Assembly (NCBI RefSeq): GCF_963677725.1
Contig: NZ_OY782507.1
Span: forward strand, 2,232,001 to 2,296,000
Origin: an uncultured Cohaesibacter sp.
GTDB taxonomy: Bacteria; Pseudomonadota; Alphaproteobacteria; Rhizobiales; Cohaesibacteraceae
Direction: 5' to 3'
Length of the DNA: 64,000 bases
This document shows, piece after piece, positions 27,110-35,652 of the stretch. The notes under the pieces are model-generated. The model made no database searches. It was not told the DNA's origin and saw nothing but the letters and a program-made list of their open reading frames with translations. Both the position numbers and the translations under genes were made by a program. The first letter of the stretch is position 1, and the number at the start of each line of letters is the position of its first letter.

Positions 27110-29755
27110 TCAAGCAACAGATTTATTGAAAGCATCCAGTTGCGGCATCACCTGCTCCGGTGGTCCGTTCAGGATGACCTGTCCTTCATGGAGCACGATG
27201 ATCCGGTCGGCAATCCGCATGTGGCTCGGACGCTGTGTGGTGAAGAGCACGGTGGCCTCGCCCTTCAGTGCGCTGACCTTTTCCATGAACTTGGTATCGG
27301 CGGCAAAATCGAGATAGTTGGCAGGCTCATCAAGGAAATAGTAGGATGCCTTCTTGGCAAAGCTGCGGCTTAGCAACAGCTTCTGCTTGAGCGGATCCGG
27401 CATCTGGTTCAGCGTCTCGGTTTTCAGGCGCGTATCGATCCCTTCGGGCAGGTTTGGATGGTTCCGCTGCACGAGGAAATCCTCGAACAAGGCCAAAATT
27501 TCAGCTCGGGATACCTTGGGGTCGTTGAGATGGATATTCTGCTCGACCGTGCCATAGAAGAAGGTTGGATGATCGGGCTGGTAACTGACCTCGAAGCGCA
27601 ATTCCCCCAAATCGATCTGACGGATATCAAGATGATCAAAGGCCACGACGCCGGCGATCGGGCGATAGAGACCGGCAAGAAGCTTCAGCAAGGTCGATTT
27701 GCCACCACCGCTCGGGCCAGTAATGGCCACAAGTTCACCGGGATTGATGGTGATGTTGGCTGACTTGATGGCTGCATCTGACGCCTGAGCATAGCGGAAG
27801 GACAGATTCTTGGTGGTGATATGGCCTTCGAAGGAGCGCGAAATACTCGGCACCGTTCCGGGCTCACGCTCGGGTTTCATCCGCATCAGATTGTTGACCA
27901 GACGGACCGCTTCGATCAGCTTGCCAACCCGCGACAGGCTCAAAAAGGCATTCTGCAATGGCGATAGGACCCGCCAAATGAGGGCCATGATGGCGATCAG
28001 ACCACCAACGCCCATGTCACCGGACATCACAAACAAAGTGCCAAAGCCAAGGGTTGCGAGGCCTGCCATCATTGACAGGGCCTGACTGACAATCTGGATT
28101 TTCTGCGAGAAGTGTTGTGCCCTGAAATCGAGTGCTGCAAACCCAGCTGCGGCATCGTCATAACGCTGCTGCCATTTGGCCTCGCCGCCGACATTGCAGA
28201 TTTCACGATGCATCAGGAACAGTTCCATCATGACATTCTGCTTGCGGGACTTGGCGTCGCCGGACTGGACCGTTTGCCGTTTGGCAATCGGAATGCTGAT
28301 CACGGCCATGATGATATAGGCCCCCAACAGAATGACCGGAATGGCGGCAAGCCAGCCACCAATGATCGCTATGGTAACGATGAAGACCAGCACGAAGGGC
28401 AGATCCAATACCGCCGTACCGAAGGAGCCGAGAAAAATCTCCCGCAGCTTTTCAAACTGGCGCAGACGAGAGAGTTGTGAGCCGACGGATGCGTTCTGCA
28501 CCATGGAATAGGGAAAAAAGAGCAGCCGCTGGAAGACCTCAACTGACAAGGCGGTGTCAAACCGGGCGCCGATATAGGCCAGAACCCGGGTGCGCAATTG
28601 CCGCAATGCATAGTCTGCGCAAATGATCATGCCAATGCCAACCACAAACATGGTAAGGCTGAAGGGAGCCTTGGCGGGGATGACATATCCATAGACCGAC
28701 ATGATGAAGATCGGCACGGCCATGGCCGCAATGTTGATGCCGAAATTGATCAGGAACAGAGACAGGAACAATCGTTTAAAGGAAGACGCGGCGTGCGTTA
28801 CCCAACCAAAGGACTGGATGACACGGTTCTGACCACTCAGATCGAGCGGTTTGAGAAGATAAACCGTCACATGACCTTTGGGACATGCAATCAGCTCTTC
28901 ATTGCCCGTAGCACCATTGAAACAACTGATCGTGCCGTCCGCATGATTGATCGACAGCAACAAATGGGTAATTCCGGCGGCATCCTCATAGAGACAAGGC
29001 AGGCGTTCCGGCGACAGATTTCGCAGCTCCACCTCATCGGCGATGGTGATGAAATTCAACCGCGTCAGAACGGCGCGCAAGCCTTCCAGATCATTGACCT
29101 GATTGAAATGGGGCAAAGCCTGCGCCAGATGACGCCCGTCTCCCCCCCAGCCAAGCACGGCCAGAACCACTTGCAAACAACGCCCTGCCGAGCTTTCGCA
29201 ATCAATGCCGGCCCAACGTTCCCTGATGCCCAAACGGGCCTCATAATCAGAGAAAAAGGCGCTATTGTCTTCGGCAAGCCAGTCGTGATCGTCGGGTTGC
29301 TCAAAGGCACCCGTCGCCGGGGCGCTCTGGTCTTCGTTGGTTGCAGATAATCCATGTCTGAGGGATTGAGCGGCCAGATCGGAAAGGCTCAGTTGTCCGT
29401 CCGCGCTCTGCTTTGCCAGATTGGAGAATAGCACGGGCCTATTTGCGGCCGCGCCACGCGCCGTTTGCCCCGGATCACCTTGACCCGGAGTATCCTGACG
29501 GCCCGTTCCCTGTCCGGCTAGGGCGCGAATGGGGGTGTTTAATGCAGACGCGTCTTCCGGATGGTCTGGTCGGCTGACCGCCGGACCCTCAGCGCCGTTG
29601 CCGCGCGCTTTTCTTCCACTTGGTTGCAGAATGATACGTCCGGGCTGTTTGGTTTTCCCGCTGATCGCCCCCACATTTTGCTGGTCCCGTTTGGGGTGGC
29701 TAGATTTTGAAGGGCCTTTCATTGAATGGCCCGTATCGAGGTCATTGGCACTCAT
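27110..29755 (-). CDS. Type I secretion ABC exporter subunit with C39-like domain and degenerate signature
   Basis: An 881-residue membrane protein. Residues 1-155 are Gly/Pro/Gln-rich and probably disordered; residues 165-310 resemble a C39-peptidase-like domain (WAGIDCESSAGRCLQVVLAVLGW, ITHLLLSINHADG) with a doubtful catalytic set; a six-helix exporter membrane domain covers about 325-600; the ATPase domain follows. Walker A is intact (GPSGGGKST, near 685), the Q loop is present (SYQPDHP) and Walker B ends FLDEP (near 808). The ABC signature LSGGQ is missing (MPDPLKQ instead), and the switch His is replaced by Gln (FTTQRPS). It overlaps the upstream ABC gene by four bases (ATGA), so the two are likely made together as a heterodimer. 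Confidence 0.9.
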   Translation of the reverse strand: MSANDLDTGHSMKGPSKSSHPKRDQQNVGAISGKTKQPGRIILQPSGRKARGNGAEGPAVSRPDHPEDASALNTPIRALAGQGTGRQDTPGQGDPGQTARGAAANRPVLFSNLAKQSADGQLSLSDLAAQSLRHGLSATNEDQSAPATGAFEQPDDHDWLAEDNSAFFSDYEARLGIRERWAGIDCESSAGRCLQVVLAVLGWGGDGRHLAQALPHFNQVNDLEGLRAVLTRLNFITIADEVELRNLSPERLPCLYEDAAGITHLLLSINHADGTISCFNGATGNEELIACPKGHVTVYLLKPLDLSGQNRVIQSFGWVTHAASSFKRLFLSLFLINFGINIAAMAVPIFIMSVYGYVIPAKAPFSLTMFVVGIGMIICADYALRQLRTRVLAYIGARFDTALSVEVFQRLLFFPYSMVQNASVGSQLSRLRQFEKLREIFLGSFGTAVLDLPFVLVFIVTIAIIGGWLAAIPVILLGAYIIMAVISIPIAKRQTVQSGDAKSRKQNVMMELFLMHREICNVGGEAKWQQRYDDAAAGFAALDFRAQHFSQKIQIVSQALSMMAGLATLGFGTLFVMSGDMGVGGLIAIMALIWRVLSPLQNAFLSLSRVGKLIEAVRLVNNLMRMKPEREPGTVPSISRSFEGHITTKNLSFRYAQASDAAIKSANITINPGELVAITGPSGGGKSTLLKLLAGLYRPIAGVVAFDHLDIRQIDLGELRFEVSYQPDHPTFFYGTVEQNIHLNDPKVSRAEILALFEDFLVQRNHPNLPEGIDTRLKTETLNQMPDPLKQKLLLSRSFAKKASYYFLDEPANYLDFAADTKFMEKVSALKGEATVLFTTQRPSHMRIADRIIVLHEGQVILNGPPEQVMPQLDAFNKSVA

Positions 29756-31590
29756 GCGGACCTCCCCATTTGCAGGCTGTTGACCCTTGGTCGGCCTTGC
29801 TGTTGCGGGCCAGCGGGTTGCGGTTTTGCCTGATGGAGGGCTTGTGGGGGATTGTCTTCCCTCTCACGAAGCATGCCGTCAGCAAGGATATATTGTCGGT
29901 CGGCCATGGCGAGGAAGGACGGACGGTTGGACAGAAAGATCACCGTCATTTTCCCATGCAGGCTTTCCAGGCCCTTTCGCAGCAAAGTATCGGCGCGCTG
30001 ATCCAGAAGCGCGTTGGCTTCTTCAAGCACCAGAATGCGTGGTCCTTGTGCAATCGCCCGCGCAATGCAGATGCGCTGACGGAAACTTGGGGGCAGAACC
30101 TCATTGCCGCCCAAGCCAAGCATCATGTCATAGCCCTGCGGCAATTGCTGGATGTCACGCTCAAGACCGATCAACTGACAGGCTTCACGCGCCGCATGCA
30201 ACCCGTCGCGCGGATTGAACAGCGTGATATTGTCCAGAATCGAGCCTGCGAAAATGGCCGGGCCATTGGGAACATAGGCGACCGATCCGACAACACTGCT
30301 GCCAGCCAGCTCGTCAACTGACCGCCCGCCCAGCAGGACTTCGCCTGAAATCGGCACGGTCTTGGCCCGGATCAGACGCAAGAATTCATGATCATCGCGC
30401 GGAATATTGCCTTTCAAGGCGATGCATTCCCCTGCCCGGACCTCCAGATTGATCCGGTAGGGCTTGGTGGTCTCGTCCATCTGCGCTGCCATCGTGACAT
30501 TGCGCATGGAGATTGTGCCCTTTGGCAGGCTCTCGCGGCGAATTTCCAACTCTGGTGACGGATTGAGCGCCAGCAGCGCATCCACATTCTGTTTGACCAG
30601 ATTGAAGGAACTCATTTCACTCCATGAGCGCACGGAGCGCACCAACACCTCAACGGCCCGGCCTCCAAGCAACAGACAACAGGCCAGGGAACCGATGGAT
30701 TGGGTCCCTTCGATGACCAACATCGCACCACTGCTGACGATGGTGACCATGGTCACCGCAGCAAAGGCCGCGCTTAAGGATTGCGTGGCACCGTCAAGCA
30801 TGACCGATCGGTGGAAGGCAACTGCGATCGCTTCCTGCAGGCGCTCATAGCGGCGCATCATTTGTGGCTCGCAGGCCATGGTCTTGATGGTTTCGACGCC
30901 AGACAGGACTTCGATGACAAAATCATATTTTCGACGGTCAAGATCCTGTCTTTCATCCTGCAATTGCTGGAGATCATCAGCCTTCTTCATCAGCATGAAG
31001 GCAAAAATCACAAAAAGCGCAACCAGCAAGCTGGTAATCACCGGGCTGACAATGGCCATGACGCCAAGAAAGATGAAGATGAAAGGCAGATCGACAAGCC
31101 CCATGCGAGCCGGCCCGGCAAACATGCGTGCGGTGGCGGACAGGGCATTCATCCGGTCGATATGCGTGCTGGCGGCCTCTTGCTCGACCCGCTCTGACGA
31201 TGCCTGCAAAGCACGCCGCACCGCCTCAACACCGGCCACATAATCAAGATAGGAGGCCGACCAACCCGAAATATGGGACCGGACAATCTTCAAAATGGTG
31301 TCAATCACCATAACGGTGAACAGGCCAGCCATCAGATAGAAGAGGGTTTCATAGGATTGATTGGGAATGATCCGGTCATAGATCTGCAAAATAACCAGAG
31401 GCATTGCCAGACCGAGGGTATTGATCACAAGCGAGGCGGCAATAATGCGTTTTGGCACCCGGATATGCTCGGCAAACGCGGTGTTTTGCATCGATACAGG
31501 CGGCTGGAACACCGTCCGGATATGGGCGATCAGCCCACCCAGTCCGTTCGGACGATCCCCTTCCTTTTCCTCTTGGTACCCTGTCGACAT
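29752..31590 (-). CDS. Second type I secretion ABC exporter subunit with degenerate ATPase motifs
   Basis: A 612-residue exporter half-transporter. The six-helix membrane domain is at about residues 45-320 (starts KRIIAASLVINTLGLAMPLVILQIYDRIIP, typical of type I secretion ABC proteins), followed by an ATPase-like domain in which nearly every motif is altered: Walker A reads ALKGNIPRDDHEF without the Lys-Ser/Thr, the signature reads LPPSFRQRICIARAI in place of LSGGQRQR, Walker B reads LVLEEANALLD, and the H loop reads LSNRPS. It has no C39-like domain. It is first in the minus-strand operon, divergent from the giant adhesin gene, and probably pairs with the next subunit, whose Walker A is intact. 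Confidence 0.9.
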   Translation of the reverse strand: MSTGYQEEKEGDRPNGLGGLIAHIRTVFQPPVSMQNTAFAEHIRVPKRIIAASLVINTLGLAMPLVILQIYDRIIPNQSYETLFYLMAGLFTVMVIDTILKIVRSHISGWSASYLDYVAGVEAVRRALQASSERVEQEAASTHIDRMNALSATARMFAGPARMGLVDLPFIFIFLGVMAIVSPVITSLLVALFVIFAFMLMKKADDLQQLQDERQDLDRRKYDFVIEVLSGVETIKTMACEPQMMRRYERLQEAIAVAFHRSVMLDGATQSLSAAFAAVTMVTIVSSGAMLVIEGTQSIGSLACCLLLGGRAVEVLVRSVRSWSEMSSFNLVKQNVDALLALNPSPELEIRRESLPKGTISMRNVTMAAQMDETTKPYRINLEVRAGECIALKGNIPRDDHEFLRLIRAKTVPISGEVLLGGRSVDELAGSSVVGSVAYVPNGPAIFAGSILDNITLFNPRDGLHAAREACQLIGLERDIQQLPQGYDMMLGLGGNEVLPPSFRQRICIARAIAQGPRILVLEEANALLDQRADTLLRKGLESLHGKMTVIFLSNRPSFLAMADRQYILADGMLREREDNPPQALHQAKPQPAGPQQQGRPRVNSLQMGRSA

Positions 31591-31869
31591 CTAACCCATC
31601 ATATCTTTCATTTTGCCAAGATTTACCGGCAGTTATGTGTCGTCGCCGGTCGGCAGGCAAACAATCCCCTCCCCTTTATGCTCCCAACTCTCTTGATCAT
31701 TTATTAACCACGTTTTCAAAATCCGGATAAAAATAAGTCAAATGCGACTAAAAAGTCGTTTTTTAGATCTCCGTAACCATGTTCAAAAACATACACTTAA
31801 TAGTGTGTCCTATAGCGTTGAAGCCGACTGCCTGAACAAAAAGGGCGCCGTCAATCAAGGGACAGGGTT
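31591..31869. promoter_or_regulatory. Divergent promoter region between secretion operon and giant adhesin
   Basis: This AT-rich gap must hold promoters for both directions. Three small inverted repeats precede the adhesin start: CGACT-AAAA-AGTCG with six T after it (31745-31764), resembling a short intrinsic terminator in the adhesin leader; TGTT-CAAA-AACA (about 31780-31791); and the perfect ACACT-TAAT-AGTGT (31793-31806). The last could bind a dimeric regulator. A CAGGG ribosome-binding sequence lies just before 31870. I cannot fix -35/-10 boxes. Confidence 0.45.
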
Positions 31870-34800
31870 ATGGCTGACACCAATATTCCAGACAAAACGA
31901 CCAACAGCACCATCTCCAAACAGGAGGTAACCCGAACACAACAGGCGGCACAAAAAGCCGAATTGGAAAAATCGGTTTCCGACTATGATACCGGAGACAG
32001 CCTGGCTGCCCGTCAGGACATTCTGAACCCCAATCTGCATTACGGCCTGTTGAACGAGACCGAACTCGAACTTCCACAAACGGTAAGCGGCCCCGCTGAA
32101 AGCGGCGTTTCTAGCCTTCAGTCCGGCTCTTTCAATGGTGGACAGAGCAATGATCTTGCCAGCCCTTCAAGTCCTGTTGCCCCTTCGCCCCTGTCTCAGC
32201 CCAGCCTGTCAGCCTCAGATGAGATCATCGCGGACGATACCCAATCAGGCCCAAGGTCCATCGATCACAGTGGCGACGCGCAGCTTCAGTCCACGGCCGC
32301 CCTTGATACGGCCCGCACAGTCAGCGCCCCCATTGAGACTTTCGCTGCTCCGACACAATCGTCCAACACTGGCGCGCCTACACCAACAAGTGTGGGGACA
32401 GCCGACAAGCCGAACAATCCCGTTGAAGCCATCGACCAATCCCAGACCACTTCTGAGAATGTAAGCCTTGATGGCATGGTTACGGCCAGTGACCTTGACG
32501 GGGATGCGATCAGCTACAGCCTTGATGGCCAGCCTGCGGAAGGCACCGTCACGCTCAATGCAGATGGATCCTACAGCTTTGCTCCGGGCACGGATTTTGA
32601 TGATCTGGCCGTGGGTGAGAGCCGCACCGTCTCCTTTGACTTCACCGCCGATGATGGCAAGGGGTCCACAGATACCGGCACCATCACCATTGAAGTGACC
32701 GGCACCAATGATGCACCAACCGCCATTGATCTTACCGCCAACAGCATCAATGAGAATGATGGCGGCGCGGTGATCGGCACGCTCTCGACCACAGACATCG
32801 ATACGTCTGATACCCACACATACTCTGTCTCTGATGACCGGTTTGAAGCGGTGGATGATGGTACGGGCACCATGGTGCTCAAGCTCAAGGATGGTCAGTC
32901 CCTTGATCATGAGAACGAGCCGTCTGTCACCCTTACCGTCACAGCCGATGATGGCCATGGCGGCACCTTCGATCAGGACATCACCATCAATGTGACTGAC
33001 CTCAATGAGGCGGTCACCGCCAATGATGGTGCCGAGACCACCTCGGAGAATGTAAGCCTTGATGGCATGGTCACGGCCAGTGACCTTGATGGGGATGCGA
33101 TCAGCTACAGCCTTGATGGCCAGCCTGCGGAAGGCACCGTCACGCTCAATGCAGATGGCTCCTACAGCTTTGCACCGGGCACGGACTTTGATGATCTGGC
33201 CGTGGGCGAGAGCCGCACCGTCTCCTTTGACTTCACCGCCGATGATGGCAAGGGGTCCACAGACACCGGCACCGTCACCATTGAAGTGACCGGCACCAAT
33301 GATGCGCCCACCGCCATTGATCTTACCGCCAACAGCATCAATGAGAATGATGGCGGCGCGGTGATCGGCACGCTCTCGACCACAGACATCGATACGTCTG
33401 ATACCCACACATACACTGTCTCTGATGACCGGTTTGAAGCGGTGGATGATGGCACGGGCACCATGGTGCTCAAGCTCAAGGATGGTCAGTCCCTTGATCA
33501 TGAGAGCGAGCCAACCGTTACCCTCACCGTCACAGCCGATGATGGCCATGGCGGCACCTTCGATCAGGACATCACCATCAATGTGGCCGATGTGAATGAG
33601 GCGGTCACCGCCAATGATGGTGCCGAGACCACCTCGGAGAATGTAAGCCTTGATGGCACGGTCACGGCCAGTGACCTTGATGGGGATGCGATCAGCTACA
33701 GCCTTGATGGCCAGCCTGCGCAAGGCACCGTCACGCTCAATGCAGATGGCTCCTACAGCTTTGCACCGGGCACGGACTTTGATGATCTGGCCGTGGGCGA
33801 GAGCCGCACCGTCTCCTTTGACTTTACCGCCGATGATGGCAAGGGGTCGACAGATACCGGCACCGTCACCATTGAAGTGACCGGCACCAATGATGCCCCC
33901 ACCGCCATTGATCTTACCGCCAACAGCATCAATGAGAATGATGGCGGCGCGGTGATCGGCACGCTCTCGACCACAGACATCGATACGTCTGATACCCACA
34001 CATACACTGTCTCTGACGACCGGTTTGAAGCGGTGGATGATGGCACGGGCACCATGGTGCTCAAGCTCAAGGATGGTCAGTCCCTTGATCACGAGAGCGA
34101 GCCAACCGTCACCCTCACCGTCACAGCCGACGATGGCCATGGTGGCACCTTTGATCAGGACATCACCATCAATGTGGCTGATGTGAATGAGGCGGTTACC
34201 GCCAATGATGGTGCCGAGACCACCTCGGAGAATGTAAGCCTTGATGGCATGGTCACGGCCAGTGACCTTGACGGGGATGCGATCAGCTACAGCCTTGATG
34301 GCCAGCCTGCGCAAGGCACCGTCACGCTCAATGCAGATGGCTCCTACAGCTTTGCACCGGGCACGGACTTTGATGATCTGGCCGTGGGTGAGAGCCGCAC
34401 CGTCTCCTTTGACTTTACCGCCGATGATGGCAAGGGCTCAACGGACACCGGCACCGTCACCATTGAAGTGACCGGCACCAATGATGCCCCCACCGCCATT
34501 GATCTTACCGCCAACAGCATCAATGAGAATGATAGCGGCGCGGTGATCGGCACGCTCTCGACCACAGACATCGATACGTCTGATACCCACACATACACTG
34601 TCTCTGATGACCGGTTTGAAGCGGTGGATGATGGCACGGGCACCATGGTGCTCAAGCTCAAGGATGGTCAGTCCCTTGATCATGAGAGCGAGCCAACCGT
34701 CACCCTCACCGTCACAGCCGATGATGGCCATGGCGGCACCTTCGATCAGGACATCACCATCAATGTGGCCGATGTGAATGAGGCGGTCACCGCCAATGAT

Positions 34801-35652
34801 GGTGCCGAGACCACCTCGGAGAATGTAAGCCTTGATGGCACGGTCACGGCCAGTGACCTTGACGGGGATGCAATCAGCTACAGCCTTGATGGCCAGCCGA
34901 CTGAGGGCACCGTCACGCTCAATGCAGATGGCTCCTACAGCTTTGCCCCGGGCACGGACTTTGATGATCTGGCCGTGGGCGAAAGCCGCACCGTCTCCTT
35001 TGACTTTACCGCCGATGATGGCAAGGGGTCCACAGACACCGGCACCGTCACCATTGAAGTGACCGGCACCAATGATGCACCAACCGCCATTGATCTTACC
35101 GCCAACAGCATCAATGAGAATGATGGCGGCGCGGTGATCGGCACGCTCTCGACCACAGACATCGATACGTCTGATACCCACACATACACTGTCTCTGACG
35201 ACCGGTTTGAAGCGGTGGATGATGGCACGGGCACCATGGTGCTCAAGCTCAAGGATGGTCAGTCCCTTGATCACGAGAGCGAGCCAACCGTCACCCTCAC
35301 CGTCACAGCCGACGATGGCCATGGTGGCACCTTTGATCAGGACATCACCATCAATGTGGCTGATGTGAATGAGGCGGTTACCGCCAATGATGGTGCCGAG
35401 ACCACCTCGGAGAATGTAAGCCTTGATGGCATGGTCACGGCCAGTGACCTTGACGGGGATGCGATCAGCTACAGCCTTGATGGCCAGCCGACTGAAGGCA
35501 CCGTCACGCTCAATGCAGATGGCTCCTACAGCTTTGCACCGGGCACGGACTTTGATGATCTGGCCGTGGGTGAGAGCCGCACGTCTCCTTTGACTTTACC
35601 GCCGATGATGGCAAGGGCTCAACGGACACCGGCACCGTCACCATTGAAGTGA
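31870..35652 (+). CDS. Giant RTX adhesin, N-terminal part of a frameshifted gene
   Basis: This frame encodes 1260 residues: an N-terminal region of about 190 residues without signal peptide, rich in Ser, Thr, Pro and Gln, then the first tandem repeats of about 197 residues each (SLDGMVTASDLDGDAISYSL starts each). Each unit looks like a pair of beta-sandwich modules of the VCBS/cadherin-like kind, full of Asp-rich DxD and DxN motifs expected to bind calcium. At 35581-35582 one C is missing from the repeat sequence (CGCACG instead of CGCACCG), so the frame runs out after 24 false residues at 35652. With the base restored the gene would run on to 42608 as one protein of 3579 residues. Confidence 0.9.
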   Translation: MADTNIPDKTTNSTISKQEVTRTQQAAQKAELEKSVSDYDTGDSLAARQDILNPNLHYGLLNETELELPQTVSGPAESGVSSLQSGSFNGGQSNDLASPSSPVAPSPLSQPSLSASDEIIADDTQSGPRSIDHSGDAQLQSTAALDTARTVSAPIETFAAPTQSSNTGAPTPTSVGTADKPNNPVEAIDQSQTTSENVSLDGMVTASDLDGDAISYSLDGQPAEGTVTLNADGSYSFAPGTDFDDLAVGESRTVSFDFTADDGKGSTDTGTITIEVTGTNDAPTAIDLTANSINENDGGAVIGTLSTTDIDTSDTHTYSVSDDRFEAVDDGTGTMVLKLKDGQSLDHENEPSVTLTVTADDGHGGTFDQDITINVTDLNEAVTANDGAETTSENVSLDGMVTASDLDGDAISYSLDGQPAEGTVTLNADGSYSFAPGTDFDDLAVGESRTVSFDFTADDGKGSTDTGTVTIEVTGTNDAPTAIDLTANSINENDGGAVIGTLSTTDIDTSDTHTYTVSDDRFEAVDDGTGTMVLKLKDGQSLDHESEPTVTLTVTADDGHGGTFDQDITINVADVNEAVTANDGAETTSENVSLDGTVTASDLDGDAISYSLDGQPAQGTVTLNADGSYSFAPGTDFDDLAVGESRTVSFDFTADDGKGSTDTGTVTIEVTGTNDAPTAIDLTANSINENDGGAVIGTLSTTDIDTSDTHTYTVSDDRFEAVDDGTGTMVLKLKDGQSLDHESEPTVTLTVTADDGHGGTFDQDITINVADVNEAVTANDGAETTSENVSLDGMVTASDLDGDAISYSLDGQPAQGTVTLNADGSYSFAPGTDFDDLAVGESRTVSFDFTADDGKGSTDTGTVTIEVTGTNDAPTAIDLTANSINENDSGAVIGTLSTTDIDTSDTHTYTVSDDRFEAVDDGTGTMVLKLKDGQSLDHESEPTVTLTVTADDGHGGTFDQDITINVADVNEAVTANDGAETTSENVSLDGTVTASDLDGDAISYSLDGQPTEGTVTLNADGSYSFAPGTDFDDLAVGESRTVSFDFTADDGKGSTDTGTVTIEVTGTNDAPTAIDLTANSINENDGGAVIGTLSTTDIDTSDTHTYTVSDDRFEAVDDGTGTMVLKLKDGQSLDHESEPTVTLTVTADDGHGGTFDQDITINVADVNEAVTANDGAETTSENVSLDGMVTASDLDGDAISYSLDGQPTEGTVTLNADGSYSFAPGTDFDDLAVGESRTSPLTLPPMMARAQRTPAPSPLK

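Noticed and set aside
32245-34314. Long minus-strand reading frames (for example 689 codons) inside the adhesin repeats
   Set aside because: They repeat with the 591-bp unit and are shadows of strongly codon-biased sense repeats; no start signals or family similarity.
35649-35652. Independent translation start for the second adhesin frame
   Set aside because: The ATG is an internal codon created by the frame change, with no ribosome-binding site; the deletion explains the split better than two genes.
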